Assembly: GCA_963741845.1 (NCBI GenBank)
Contig: CAVUJV010000018.1
Coordinates: forward strand, 1-64,000
Direction: 5' to 3'
Length of the DNA stretch: 64,000 bases
DNA from: Roseiarcus sp963741845
GTDB lineage: Bacteria; Pseudomonadota; Alphaproteobacteria; Rhizobiales; Beijerinckiaceae
The translations under genes were made by a program, and so were the position numbers. Below, piece after piece: positions 37,440-46,089 of the stretch; positions within the stretch are counted from its first letter, which is position 1; each line of letters starts with the position of its first letter. The notes beneath the pieces are model-generated. The model was given only the letters and a program-made list of their open reading frames with translations, searched no databases and was not told the origin of the DNA.

Positions 37440-39008
37440 CTACTCGACCGACACGGTCGAAAGGTCGTACCAGTCCTCCGGCGGATTGACGAACCCCTTG
37501 ACCTTGGGCGACAGCAGGATCGGTTGCAGATCATCGTCGATCGGCACGTAGGCTGCATCGTCCATGATGATCCGGTTTGCCTTCTGGTAGAGCGTCTTCG
37601 CAGCGGCCGGGTCGCGGGTTACGCTCGCCTGGTCAAGGAGCTTGTCCACCTCCTTGTTGCAGTAAAAGCCGGAATTGATGCCGCCTGGGGGAGCCGCGTC
37701 GCAACGCGTCACGATGCCGATCCATGCCGGAGTGGACATACCCCATCCGATGTCGTTCATCGCGACGTCGGGCGACATGCCGCCCGCCCATTTCCCAAGA
37801 TAGGTCACCCATTCATATTTGCGCAGCTCTACGTCGATGCCGACCTTCTTGAGGTCGCGCTGAATCCATGTCTCCACAAGCTCGCCGGTGCCGTACTGCG
37901 GCAACTCGAAAACTAGCTTGAGATCCTTGACGCCGGCCTCCGCCAGGAGCTTCTTCGCGCCCTCGGGATCGTAGTCAAAGCTCTTGAAGTTCGGGTCGTA
38001 GGCGTCGGTGCCCGGCGAGAGCATGCCATATTCCGCGCGCGACGTGCCGTGCTTGATCTCTTTCGCGATGCCCGCGCGGTCGATCGCCATGTTGATCGCC
38101 TTGCGCACGCGGATGTCCTGAATCGCGGGATTCTTGAAGTTCAGCGCGATGTAATTGATGTAGGGGACATTCTTGTTCGTCGTGAGGACGAAACCTTCGC
38201 CAACGAGCCGATCGATCTCGTCCCACGGGGGCGTCGTGATCATCTGGACCTCGTTGTTTTCAAGCGCGTTCACGCGAGTCGCCGGGTCCTGCAACGGCCG
38301 GAAGATGACGCGATCGAGCTTGGCCTTGGCGCCCCAGTAGTCGTCATTCCGTTCGATCACGGTCTTCACGCCCTGATCGCGCTCTACGAACTTGAACGGG
38401 CCCGTACCGACGGGGTGGAGCGCCACGCCTTCGTTGCCGTATTTCTTGACCGAGGCGGGACTGATCATCAGCGGCTGTCCGTAGCTCTGCAGGCCCTGCC
38501 GCAGCCACTGGTAGTTCGGCGCGGTGAGCGTCACCTTGACGGTCATGGGATCGACTACGTCGACGCTCTTGATCCATTTCGTGTAGGCGATCACGAAGGC
38601 TTTGGCCTTCTTGTAGAAGTCTGGCGAGCTCTCGTTCCAGAAGCGATCGAAGTTGAACTTCACCGCGGCGGCGTCGAAGGGCGTGCCGTCATGGAACTTT
38701 ACGCCCTCGCGCAGATGAAAAGTGTAGGTCAGACCATCGTCTGAAATGTCCCACGACTTGGCAAGGCCCGGCACAAGCGACGGCGTGACGGCGTCGGCCT
38801 TGGTCAGATCCTCTTTCACCAGGCCCTCGAAGATCTGATAGGTGATCTGGTACGTGCTCCAGCCGCCCGTCGCGTGCGGGTCGAGCGTATCCGTTTCCGC
38901 GGGCATGCCCCAGATCAGAGTGCCCGCCGCGTGGGCGGCTCCGGTTCCCAGCGCCGCTGCGAGGATCGTTGTCGAGAGCGCAAAGGACAAGGCAAATCTG
39001 CGTAACAT
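37440..39008 (-). CDS. dppA: Peptide ABC transporter substrate-binding protein (DppA type)
   Basis: This 522-residue SBP_bac_5 protein has a Sec signal peptide (MLRRFALSFALSTTILAAAL, cut after AHA). The mature part starts AGTLIWGMPAETDTLDPHAT and continues with YTFHLREGVKFHDGTPFDAA. The ATG at 39008 has AAGGGA upstream. Given the neighbours, the ligand is likely pyroglutamyl peptides or 5-oxoproline itself; that is inference. Confidence 0.92.
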   Translation of the reverse strand: MLRRFALSFALSTTILAAALGTGAAHAAGTLIWGMPAETDTLDPHATGGWSTYQITYQIFEGLVKEDLTKADAVTPSLVPGLAKSWDISDDGLTYTFHLREGVKFHDGTPFDAAAVKFNFDRFWNESSPDFYKKAKAFVIAYTKWIKSVDVVDPMTVKVTLTAPNYQWLRQGLQSYGQPLMISPASVKKYGNEGVALHPVGTGPFKFVERDQGVKTVIERNDDYWGAKAKLDRVIFRPLQDPATRVNALENNEVQMITTPPWDEIDRLVGEGFVLTTNKNVPYINYIALNFKNPAIQDIRVRKAINMAIDRAGIAKEIKHGTSRAEYGMLSPGTDAYDPNFKSFDYDPEGAKKLLAEAGVKDLKLVFELPQYGTGELVETWIQRDLKKVGIDVELRKYEWVTYLGKWAGGMSPDVAMNDIGWGMSTPAWIGIVTRCDAAPPGGINSGFYCNKEVDKLLDQASVTRDPAAAKTLYQKANRIIMDDAAYVPIDDDLQPILLSPKVKGFVNPPEDWYDLSTVSVE

Positions 39009-39114
39009 AAAGAGTCCCTTCACGTTTTGTGCCGATGCCACGTCGCCGGCGTGCTGTCTCTGAAACGAACGCTGCCGCCCGCATGGTGCGGATCGCTGCT
39101 CCCTTAACCGCATC

Positions 39115-39143
39115 ATATCAACAAAATGTCGGCAAATCGTCAA
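39115..39143 (-). promoter_or_regulatory. Promoter of the peptide transporter operon
   Basis: On the minus strand TTGACG (39143-39138) is followed, after exactly 17 bases, by TGATAT (39120-39115). This fits a sigma-70 promoter with transcription beginning about 100 bases before the binding-protein start. Confidence 0.6.
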
Positions 39144-39207
39144 GATTCAAATAGAGGGCGCCGGCGCCGGCTTGCGCGCCAATCTGGCTGCAAACCGCGC
39201 AGGCCGA

Positions 39208-39733
39208 TTACAGGGACGCCGCGGCCCTCGCGGCTTGATCGTAGTGACCGGAGAGGACGCGAATCTGAGCTGCGATCTTTGAAAGGGCCTGCTGATCGAG
39301 TCCCATGGACGCTACCGACCGGACGAGCAGGGCCTCGCAGAATCTCGTGATAGCGCTGGCAGGCCTGAGCGCCGGTGCTCGTGGCGGAAATCACCTTCTC
39401 CTTGCCCTGCATCCGCGTCGCGACCAAACCCAGGCGGGCCAGCTTCTTGATTGCATAGCTGACGACATGCGTGTCTTCGATATTGAGCACGAGGCAAATA
39501 TCCGCCATTCGTTTCGGCTTGTCGCGGTGGTAGGCGGCGTGCAAAACCAGCACATCGACCGGCGATAGCTCGGGCACGCCGGCCGCCGCCATGCAGCGGA
39601 CCATCCATCGCTCGAAGGCGTGCGAGACCATGACGGCGCCGAATTCGAACTCCGACAGCGCCGGCATGGCCCCGGCCGCCAGATGGGCTGAGGACACGAC
39701 TGGTCCGCTGAACTCAAACGCCTGGTTCCTCAT
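39208..39733 (-). pseudogene. MarR-type winged-helix regulator, frameshift in the C-terminus
   Basis: The protein starts MRNQAFEFSGPVVSSAHLAA at 39733 and has a winged-helix core: VDVLVLHAAYHRDKPKRMAD, CLVLNIEDTHVVSYAIKKLA and GLVATRMQGKEKVISAT. A one-base change near 39338 restores the usual ending (EALLVRSVASMGLDQQALSK, then RAAASL) with TAA at 39208-39210. The core needed for DNA binding is intact. It is divergent from the 5-oxoprolinase gene and upstream of the transporter, so it probably controls both. Confidence 0.8.
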
Positions 39734-39790
39734 GCCAACTCCTGTTGCGCATCGCCTCCATGTAAGCAGAGGCGGGGCGCCCGGTCCACG

Positions 39791-39820
39791 TTGACAGTTT
39801 ATCGATAATTCGTCGATATA
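39791..39820 (+). promoter_or_regulatory. Promoter with operator palindrome before the 5-oxoprolinase gene
   Basis: TTGACA (39791-39796) and GATATA (39815-39820), spaced 18 bases, form a probable promoter. The half-sites TATCGA (39800-39805) and TCGATA (39813-39818) are exact inverted copies placed between and over the two boxes. A regulator bound here would block the promoter; the adjacent MarR-type protein is the natural candidate. Confidence 0.6.
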
Positions 39821-39847
39821 TGCCAGCAGACGGGATGGGAGCGGTCC

Positions 39848-42800
39848 TTGGCGAAGTGGGAATTCTGGATCGATCGCGGAGGCACGTTTACCGATATCGT
39901 AGGGCGCGACCCGGAGGGACGAGTTTCCGCCCGCAAGCTTCTGTCCGATAATCCGGAGCGCTATCCTGACGCCGCCCTCCAGGGCATCCGCGATTTTCTG
40001 GGCCTGCCGGTCGGCGATCCCATCCCCGCCAACAGCATTGCCGCGGTCAAGATGGGCACCACCGTCGCAACCAACGCTCTTCTGGAACGGAAAGGCGACC
40101 GCACGCTGCTCGTCACGACGCGAGGGTTCCGCGATGCGCTCCGCATAGGCTACCAGGCTCGCCCGGATATCTTCGCGCGCAAGATCGAGAAGCCCGAACA
40201 GCTTTATGAGCGGGTCGTCGAAATCGCGGAGCGAATCCTCGCCGATGGAACCGTCGATATCCGTGTCGATCTGGAAGCCGCGAAGTCGCAGCTTGCAGCG
40301 GCTTACGCTGACGGCATCCGCGCCTGCGCCATCGTCTTCATGCACGCTTACGCCCATCCTTCGCACGAAGCGGCGGTGGCCGAGCTCGCGAGAGAAATCG
40401 GATTCACGCAGGTGTCGGCGTCACACGCGGTCAGCCCGCTTGTGAAGCTTGTTGGCCGCGGCGACACGACGGTCGTTGACGCCTATCTTTCTCCGATCCT
40501 GAGACGCTACATCGATCGTGTCGCGGCAGAACTCGGCGGCGACACTAGCGCTTGCCGGCTGATGTTTATGGCCTCGTCCGGGGGGCTGACCTCGGCGGAT
40601 CTTTTCCAGGGACGCGACGCCATCCTGTCCGGACCGGCCGGCGGCGTCGTCGGCTGCATCGAGACGGCGCGCAGCGCTGGTTTCGATCACGTCATCGGCT
40701 TCGATATGGGCGGCACCTCAACCGACGTGTCGCATTTTGCAGGCGAGTACGAGCGGGCTTTCGAAACCGAGGTGGCGGGCGTGCGCATGCGGGCGCCGAT
40801 GATGCTCATCCATACGGTTGCGGCCGGCGGCGGGTCGATTCTTCACTACGACGGCTCGCGTTTCACGGTCGGGCCGGATTCGGCAGGCGCCAATCCGGGT
40901 CCGGCATCCTATCGTCGGGGCGGTCCGCTCACGATCACGGACGCCAACGTTATGCTCTGCAAATTGCAGCCCGAGTTCTTTCCCAGGATTTTCGGGCCGC
41001 GAGGCGACCAACCGCTAGATCGTGACAGCATTGCGCGGGAATTCGTGGCTTTGTCAGCGCAGATCGACGACGGCCGCAGCCCGGAGGCGGTAGCCGACGG
41101 CTTCGTGCGTGTCGCCGTCGAAAGCATGGCCTCCGCTATCAAGAAGATCTCCGTCCAGCGTGGCTACGATGTAACGCGCTACGGACTGCAGTGTTTCGGA
41201 GGCGCTGGAGGCCAGCACGCCTGCCTGGTGGCCGACGCGCTCGGCATGCGCACTGTCCTCCTGCACCAGTTCTCCGGCGTTCTGTCAGCGTATGGCATGG
41301 GACTCGCCGCGGTTCGGGCGACGCGTCAGCGGACCTTTCATGCCGATTTCGTCGATGCCGCGCTGGCCGAGGCGGAGGCCAGAGTGGCGCTGCTCGCCGA
41401 GGAGGCTTGCAGGGAGCTCGAAGCGCAAGGCGTCGCGCGCCCGCACATACAGATCAGCCGCCACGCGCATCTGCGGTACGCGGGCACGGACACGGCTCTA
41501 GCCGTGTCGTTGGGGTCGATCGCCACGATGAAGGAGACCTTCGAGAGGCTTCATCTCGCTCGCTTCGGCTTCGTCGACGAAACGAAGCCCATTGCTTTGG
41601 AGGCGGTGTTTGTCGAAGCTGTTGGCGGCGGCGGCCCGACCCTCGGCATGGAGCATCCGCTGACCGACGAAACTCCAACCGCAATCAAAAGGACGTCTTT
41701 CTTTTCGCAGGGGGCGTGGCGCGACGCGCCCGTATTCCTCCGAGCCGATTTGCGTCCCGGCATGACGGTCAAGGGACCCGCGATCCTGATCGAGCCCCAT
41801 CAGACAGTCGTCGTCGAGTCTGGCTGGCGACTTGAGATTTCGGCGCGCGATGATGTCGTCCTGAGGCGGGTCGACCCGCTTCCAGCGGCTGTCGCCGTCG
41901 GAACCACGGCTGATCCGGTATTGCTGGAAGTCTTCAACAATCTCTTCATGTCGATAGCCGAGCAGATGGGCGTTACGCTGCAGAACACCGCCTATTCGGT
42001 AAACATCAAGGAGAGGCTCGATTTTTCTTGCGCGATCTTTGACCGCGACGGTTCGCTTGTCGCTAACGCGCCGCACATGCCGGTTCATCTTGGCTCGATG
42101 GACATGTCGGTTCGCAGCGTGATCGACGCTTTCGGGAATGCGATCGGCCGCGGCGACGTATTCGCGCTCAACGCGCCCTACAATGGCGGGACCCACCTGC
42201 CTGACATAACGGTGGTGACGCCGGTATTTGGCGACGACGGCGTGCTCCTGTTCTTCGTCGCTTCCCGCGGGCATCACGCCGATATCGGCGGCACGGCGCC
42301 GGGATCCATGTCGCCGCTTGCTCGGACGATCGAGGAGGAAGGCGTCTATATCGACAATTTCAAGCTCGTGGACGGGGGTCGATTCCGTGAAGACGATCTT
42401 GTCGACTTGCTGACCAAGGGCCGCTATCCAGTCCGCAACGTCGTGCAGAACATCAACGACATCAAAGCGCAGATAGCTGCGAACGCGAAGGGCGCCGCCG
42501 AACTCGCTAAGATGGTTGGGCATTTCGGGGTTGATGTCGTTCAAGCCTACATGGGTCACGTGCAGGATAACGCCGCAGAGAGCGTGGCGCGCGTGATTGC
42601 CGGGCTTTCCGATGGCGAATTCGCCTACGAGCTCGACCAGGGTTGCGTGATCAGGGCGAAGATCAGCGTGGACCGGGAGTCTCGCGTCGCGACCGTCGAT
42701 TTTTCCGGCACCTCCCCGCAACGCGACGACAATTTCAACGCTCCGACGCCTGTGACGCGGGCAGCGGTCCTCTACGTGTTTCGCGTCCTTGTCGACGGCG

Positions 42801-43504
42801 CGATCCCCATGAATGCCGGCTGCCTGCGACCCATCCGGATCGTCCTGCCGGACCGCACGATGCTGTCGCCGCATTACCCGGCGGCAGTCGTCGCCGGCAA
42901 CGTCGAGGTTAGCCAGGCTGTCACCAACTGTCTCTTCGGCGCGCTGGGTTTCATGTCGGCCGCGCAGGGCACTATGAACAACGTGACTTTCGGCGACGAA
43001 CAATATCAGTACTATGAGACGATCTGCTCGGGCGCGCCAGCTGGCCCGGGCTTCGACGGCGCCGATGCGGTTCATACCCATATGACCAACTCGCGTCTCA
43101 CGGACCCGGAAATCCTCGAACTGCGCTACCCGGTGGTGCTGGAAGACTTCCACATCCGCAAAGATTCGGGCGGCCGCGGTCGCTGGTGCGCTGGCGACGG
43201 CACCTCCCGCACAATCCGTTTCCTGCGCGCCATGGACTGTGCGCTTCTATCCGGCCACCGCCGCGTCCGGCCCTTCGGCCTCGCGGGCGGTGAGCCCGGC
43301 GAATGCGGCGCAAATATCGTAGGGCGCGGGGATGGGTCGCAAGAGCGTCTCCCGGGGTGCGCGCAGACCAGGCTGGAGGCAGGGGAAGTCATCACGATTC
43401 AAACGCCCACCGGTGGCGGCTATGGGCGAGTGGAAGCAGATTCGCAGGCCGCGCACGGCGGATCGCCTGTCGACCCTTTCGATGATGACGTCAGCCGCCG
43501 GTAG
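39848..43504 (+). CDS. oplA: 5-oxoprolinase (ATP-hydrolysing), fused HyuA-HyuB form
   Basis: This 1218-residue cytosolic enzyme opens 5-oxoproline to glutamate with ATP. The N-terminal half (to about residue 690) is HyuA-like with actin-type ATP motifs: FWIDRGGTFTDIVG, VKMGTTVATNALLER and IGFDMGGTSTDVSHFAG. The C-terminal half is HyuB-like with EVFNNLFMSIAEQMGVTLQN, HMPVHLGSMDMSV, YNGGTHLPDITVVTPVF and the closing TPTGGGYGRVEAD. The start is TTG with a weak GGGAG upstream. The fusion of both halves is the eukaryote-like OPLAH form, also common in bacteria. It lies across from the regulator and transporter genes and would finish the breakdown of pGlu peptides. Confidence 0.95.
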   Translation: MAKWEFWIDRGGTFTDIVGRDPEGRVSARKLLSDNPERYPDAALQGIRDFLGLPVGDPIPANSIAAVKMGTTVATNALLERKGDRTLLVTTRGFRDALRIGYQARPDIFARKIEKPEQLYERVVEIAERILADGTVDIRVDLEAAKSQLAAAYADGIRACAIVFMHAYAHPSHEAAVAELAREIGFTQVSASHAVSPLVKLVGRGDTTVVDAYLSPILRRYIDRVAAELGGDTSACRLMFMASSGGLTSADLFQGRDAILSGPAGGVVGCIETARSAGFDHVIGFDMGGTSTDVSHFAGEYERAFETEVAGVRMRAPMMLIHTVAAGGGSILHYDGSRFTVGPDSAGANPGPASYRRGGPLTITDANVMLCKLQPEFFPRIFGPRGDQPLDRDSIAREFVALSAQIDDGRSPEAVADGFVRVAVESMASAIKKISVQRGYDVTRYGLQCFGGAGGQHACLVADALGMRTVLLHQFSGVLSAYGMGLAAVRATRQRTFHADFVDAALAEAEARVALLAEEACRELEAQGVARPHIQISRHAHLRYAGTDTALAVSLGSIATMKETFERLHLARFGFVDETKPIALEAVFVEAVGGGGPTLGMEHPLTDETPTAIKRTSFFSQGAWRDAPVFLRADLRPGMTVKGPAILIEPHQTVVVESGWRLEISARDDVVLRRVDPLPAAVAVGTTADPVLLEVFNNLFMSIAEQMGVTLQNTAYSVNIKERLDFSCAIFDRDGSLVANAPHMPVHLGSMDMSVRSVIDAFGNAIGRGDVFALNAPYNGGTHLPDITVVTPVFGDDGVLLFFVASRGHHADIGGTAPGSMSPLARTIEEEGVYIDNFKLVDGGRFREDDLVDLLTKGRYPVRNVVQNINDIKAQIAANAKGAAELAKMVGHFGVDVVQAYMGHVQDNAAESVARVIAGLSDGEFAYELDQGCVIRAKISVDRESRVATVDFSGTSPQRDDNFNAPTPVTRAAVLYVFRVLVDGAIPMNAGCLRPIRIVLPDRTMLSPHYPAAVVAGNVEVSQAVTNCLFGALGFMSAAQGTMNNVTFGDEQYQYYETICSGAPAGPGFDGADAVHTHMTNSRLTDPEILELRYPVVLEDFHIRKDSGGRGRWCAGDGTSRTIRFLRAMDCALLSGHRRVRPFGLAGGEPGECGANIVGRGDGSQERLPGCAQTRLEAGEVITIQTPTGGGYGRVEADSQAAHGGSPVDPFDDDVSRR

Positions 43505-43574
43505 AGCGTTATCGCCAAGTCCAAGAAATTCTCCGGCAAGATGCCGGTTCGTCCAGACCATGTACCGCACCCAG

Positions 43575-44950
43575 TTCTTTGGACAAGCGGTTGGCTTATG
43601 CGGCGCGCCTGAAAGACTGACCATGCCAGGCGGCGCGAGCGTTGTTTGGGCTTCGGTGGCCGTTCTTCTCGATCAGCCATTCGGCGTTGTAGCGGGCGGC
43701 GAAGGCGCGGACGGCGTCTCGGACTTCGCCGACGGTCTGCAAGATACGTCCGTACACGATCTGCTCCTTGAGGGTTCGGAACAAGCGCTCGATGACGCCA
43801 TTGGTTTGCGGCTCTCCGACGAAGGCGTAGCTCGGCACGATGCCCCAGGAGCGGATCTGTTTCTGGAACACGTCCGACATGAAGTTGCTGCCGTGATCAT
43901 GGCGTAGCGCCAGGCCGCGGGCGGCGCCGGCGTCGACGCGGCCGAACTGGTTTCGCACCGCCATGCCGACGGCCTGAAGAGCTTCAAAGCGGGTCCCGCG
44001 CCTGGCGACAGGCCAACCGAGCAGTTCGGCGTTCCAATGCTCGGCGACGCCGAACAGCCAGACCTTGCCGTCCTCGACGGTGGCGATTTGGGTCGCGTCG
44101 GTCGCCCACATCACATTCGGCGTCTCGGTGACGATCCGCCAATCGTGCCGCGCCTCGGAGCGGGTGCGAGCGCGATGGGGCGACAGCAGGGCATGCTCGC
44201 GCATGAGCCGCAGCAGGCGTTTGCGCGACACCCGCACGCCATCGATCGCACGCAGCCTGGCCCAGATCTTCCGATGTCCTTCGCCGGTCCAGGGAGACCG
44301 CTCGAGGTCGGCGCGGATGGCGGCGAGCAACGCCTCGTCGCTGACGCTGGGCTTGGGTCCGCGGCGCGCCGAGGCCGACGCCGGCGCGATCGTGCCCGCC
44401 TGCGGCCGGCGCGCGGCATAAAAAGAGGAGCGCGGTTGGTCCCAGATCTGGCAGACCCGGGCCACGCCATAGCGGCGGCCGGTGGTCGGGGAAGTCGCCT
44501 CGGCCATCACCGCGACCTCCTGCGGGCCAAAGAGCCAGGACGCCCAATTCTGGCGCAGCAGCTCGACCTCCATGCTGAGCTCGCCGCTCGCGGGGTCGCT
44601 TTCGCGCTCCTTCAGCGCGCCATCCAGGGCGGCGTCGGCCTTCTCGCGCCATTGCTCGAGCTTGTAGATCGGCACGCCAAGCTCTCCCGCGACAGAAGCT
44701 CTACGGACTCGCCGCGCAGCAGGCGCAACACGACCTCCCGCTCGCGCGCCACGCTCCAGCGCTGGCCCGGCGCCAACGGCCCGATCGGCGACGGACTCGG
44801 CATCATACCCGGCAAACCTGTGGACAGCGTGGACGGGCTTCGCCTGCCCTCGCTGACCACAGGAGCAGAAGCAACATCAGCGCGTTCAATTTCTCGTCTC
44901 ATGGCCTTCATCACCCCGGTCTCCTCTCTGACAAATAGCTGTCCAAAGAA
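43575..44950 (-). mobile_element. IS3-like element with terminal inverted repeats
   Basis: TTCTTTGGACA at 43575-43585 and TGTCCAAAGAA at 44940-44950 are exact inverted copies and bracket a transposase on the minus strand, giving a 1.38-kb element. No clear target duplication is visible. The right end interrupts an ISL3 transposase fragment. Confidence 0.75.
43596..44914 (-). pseudogene. DDE transposase of the IS3-like element, frameshifted
   Basis: The main frame (43596-44675) has an rve-type DDE core: first aspartate in WATDATQIAT, second in LRHDHGSNFMSDVF and glutamate in TNGVIERLFRTLKEQ. The N-terminal helix-turn-helix part (RWSVAREREVVLRLLRGESV, ELLSRE) lies in another frame up to 44914. 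The switch occurs near 44685, in the middle of the helix-turn-helix, which argues for a mutation or read error rather than programmed frameshifting. Confidence 0.8.
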
Positions 44951-45330
44951 ACCGGGGGCAGCTCAGGAGATGCAAGCGCTGGCAGGCGATCGGCAAAAGT
45001 TCGCCGCTGGCATTCCCCGTTCAAACACCGCCATCGGCTCACCTTCATTTTCACCGTCACTATGGCCGCTTGGGCCGGGAGGTCTTGGAGGTGTCGGACA
45101 TATCGGCCGTGCCGCCGTATCGAGGGCTGCCTGCTGTCCGGGCAGACACCGCTTTCCGGTCCTATGGCGGAGATCACCCATCGATCCCCGACGCGCTCTG
45201 CCCCGACAATCTGTACGCCCGGCCCTGGAGCCCAATCTTCGTTCTTTCTCATTCCCCTTTTTATCGGCGGCCGCGCAAAACCGGTTCCGGCAGCACGGAA
45301 ATCGAGGCAGAACCTGTTAATTTGAGACAA
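44951..45330 (-). mobile_element. ISL3-family transposase N-terminal fragment
   Basis: The minus frame contains VGDRWVISAIGPESGVCPDS, HGRYVRHLQDLPAQAAIVT and RWRCLNGECQRRTFADRLPA, the zinc-binding N-terminal region of ISL3 transposases. One cysteine of the first pair is replaced by serine. The frame stops being ISL3-like exactly at the inverted repeat of the IS3-like element, and no ISL3 sequence appears on the other side. Confidence 0.75.
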
Positions 45331-45402
45331 ATTCGGGAGTTCTGTACCGAATTAGATGTCAATGCGCCGCACAATCCGGTCGAGTCCCGCGGTTAAGTGT
45401 TG

Positions 45403-45530
45403 TCGGACAGCAGCCATGCGCGCGCGATGTGGGTCGAAGCGGCCTGGTCGGCCGCCAAGGCGTCGGGCCAGTTGCACGCCTTCTTTGTGCGCATTCGGGC
45501 CAGGCGATTTCTCCGTTTCGACTGAAGACG
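45403..45530 (+). mobile_element. IS110-family transposase fragment
   Basis: The plus frame reads SDSSHARAMWVEAAWSAAKA followed by LHAFFVRIRARR, matching the C-terminal helix region of IS110/IS116 transposases. It has no start and soon loses its frame. Together with the neighbours it shows repeated IS turnover at this spot. Confidence 0.5.
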
Positions 45531-45609
45531 AGGCTCATCTTGGAAGCCGCCGGACGACCCGCATCGCAGCGTATAAGAAGCGCCTGCGCTCACGTCATTC
45601 CTGTTTCGG

Positions 45610-46032
45610 TCACGTGCCCGCCTGATTGCGCAGGATGATGAGCTGAACAATTTTGTTGTCGTGAGACGAGAAGTAGAAAACCAGCACCAACGGATCGGGC
45701 AGCCCACGCTTGTCGAACAGGCCATCGACATGGGTGGTGACGATCGAATGACCGTAGTGTTCCTTGATGGCGACGACCTCTAGCGTCAGCCGCTCGCCGA
45801 TGACGTCGCGTGCGGCCCAAGCGGCGATCGCCTCTTTGCCCCAATAATCCCGAAGCTGGTCATTGACGAGAGCGTCATCCACAAACGTCGCCAGCAGGGT
45901 GTCGAGGTTTCCGAGATTCGTCGCGCGAACAAAGGCGGCCACCGGCGGCGGCAGTTGAGCGATCAGATGGTCGCGGACGCCGATCCCGGGGACGCGCCCG
46001 TCATGATCTTCCGGAACGGGAGTGTCGGCCAC
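45610..46032 (-). CDS. NTF2/SnoaL-like protein
   Basis: This 140-residue protein starts with GTG seven bases after GGAAGGAG. It has the typical cone-fold pattern: VAAFVRATNLGNLDTLLATF, VDDALVNDQLRDYWGKEAIA, then beta strands ending FYFSSHDNKIVQLIILRNQ. Such proteins bind or convert small hydrophobic molecules, or serve as stand-alone folds of unknown role. No catalytic residues can be named with confidence. Confidence 0.75.
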   Translation of the reverse strand: MADTPVPEDHDGRVPGIGVRDHLIAQLPPPVAAFVRATNLGNLDTLLATFVDDALVNDQLRDYWGKEAIAAWAARDVIGERLTLEVVAIKEHYGHSIVTTHVDGLFDKRGLPDPLVLVFYFSSHDNKIVQLIILRNQAGT

Positions 46033-46089
46033 CGGATTCTCCTTCCTCGGTTGAGGAGAACCTTGGCTTGCCCGGTCCCGGAGAGCAGG

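Noticed and set aside
39140..40366. A 408-codon minus-strand frame covering the MarR gene and part of the 5-oxoprolinase gene
   Set aside because: The part beyond 39733 is antisense to the conserved N-terminus of 5-oxoprolinase. The real regulator starts at the ATG at 39733.
41498..43153. A 551-codon minus-strand frame
   Set aside because: It is antisense to the 5-oxoprolinase gene, with composition expected of a GC-rich shadow frame and no motif.
44612..44914. Programmed frameshifting between two ORFs of the IS3-like element
   Set aside because: The frame switch lies inside the helix-turn-helix and lacks an A-rich slippery run, unlike the usual IS3 signal.
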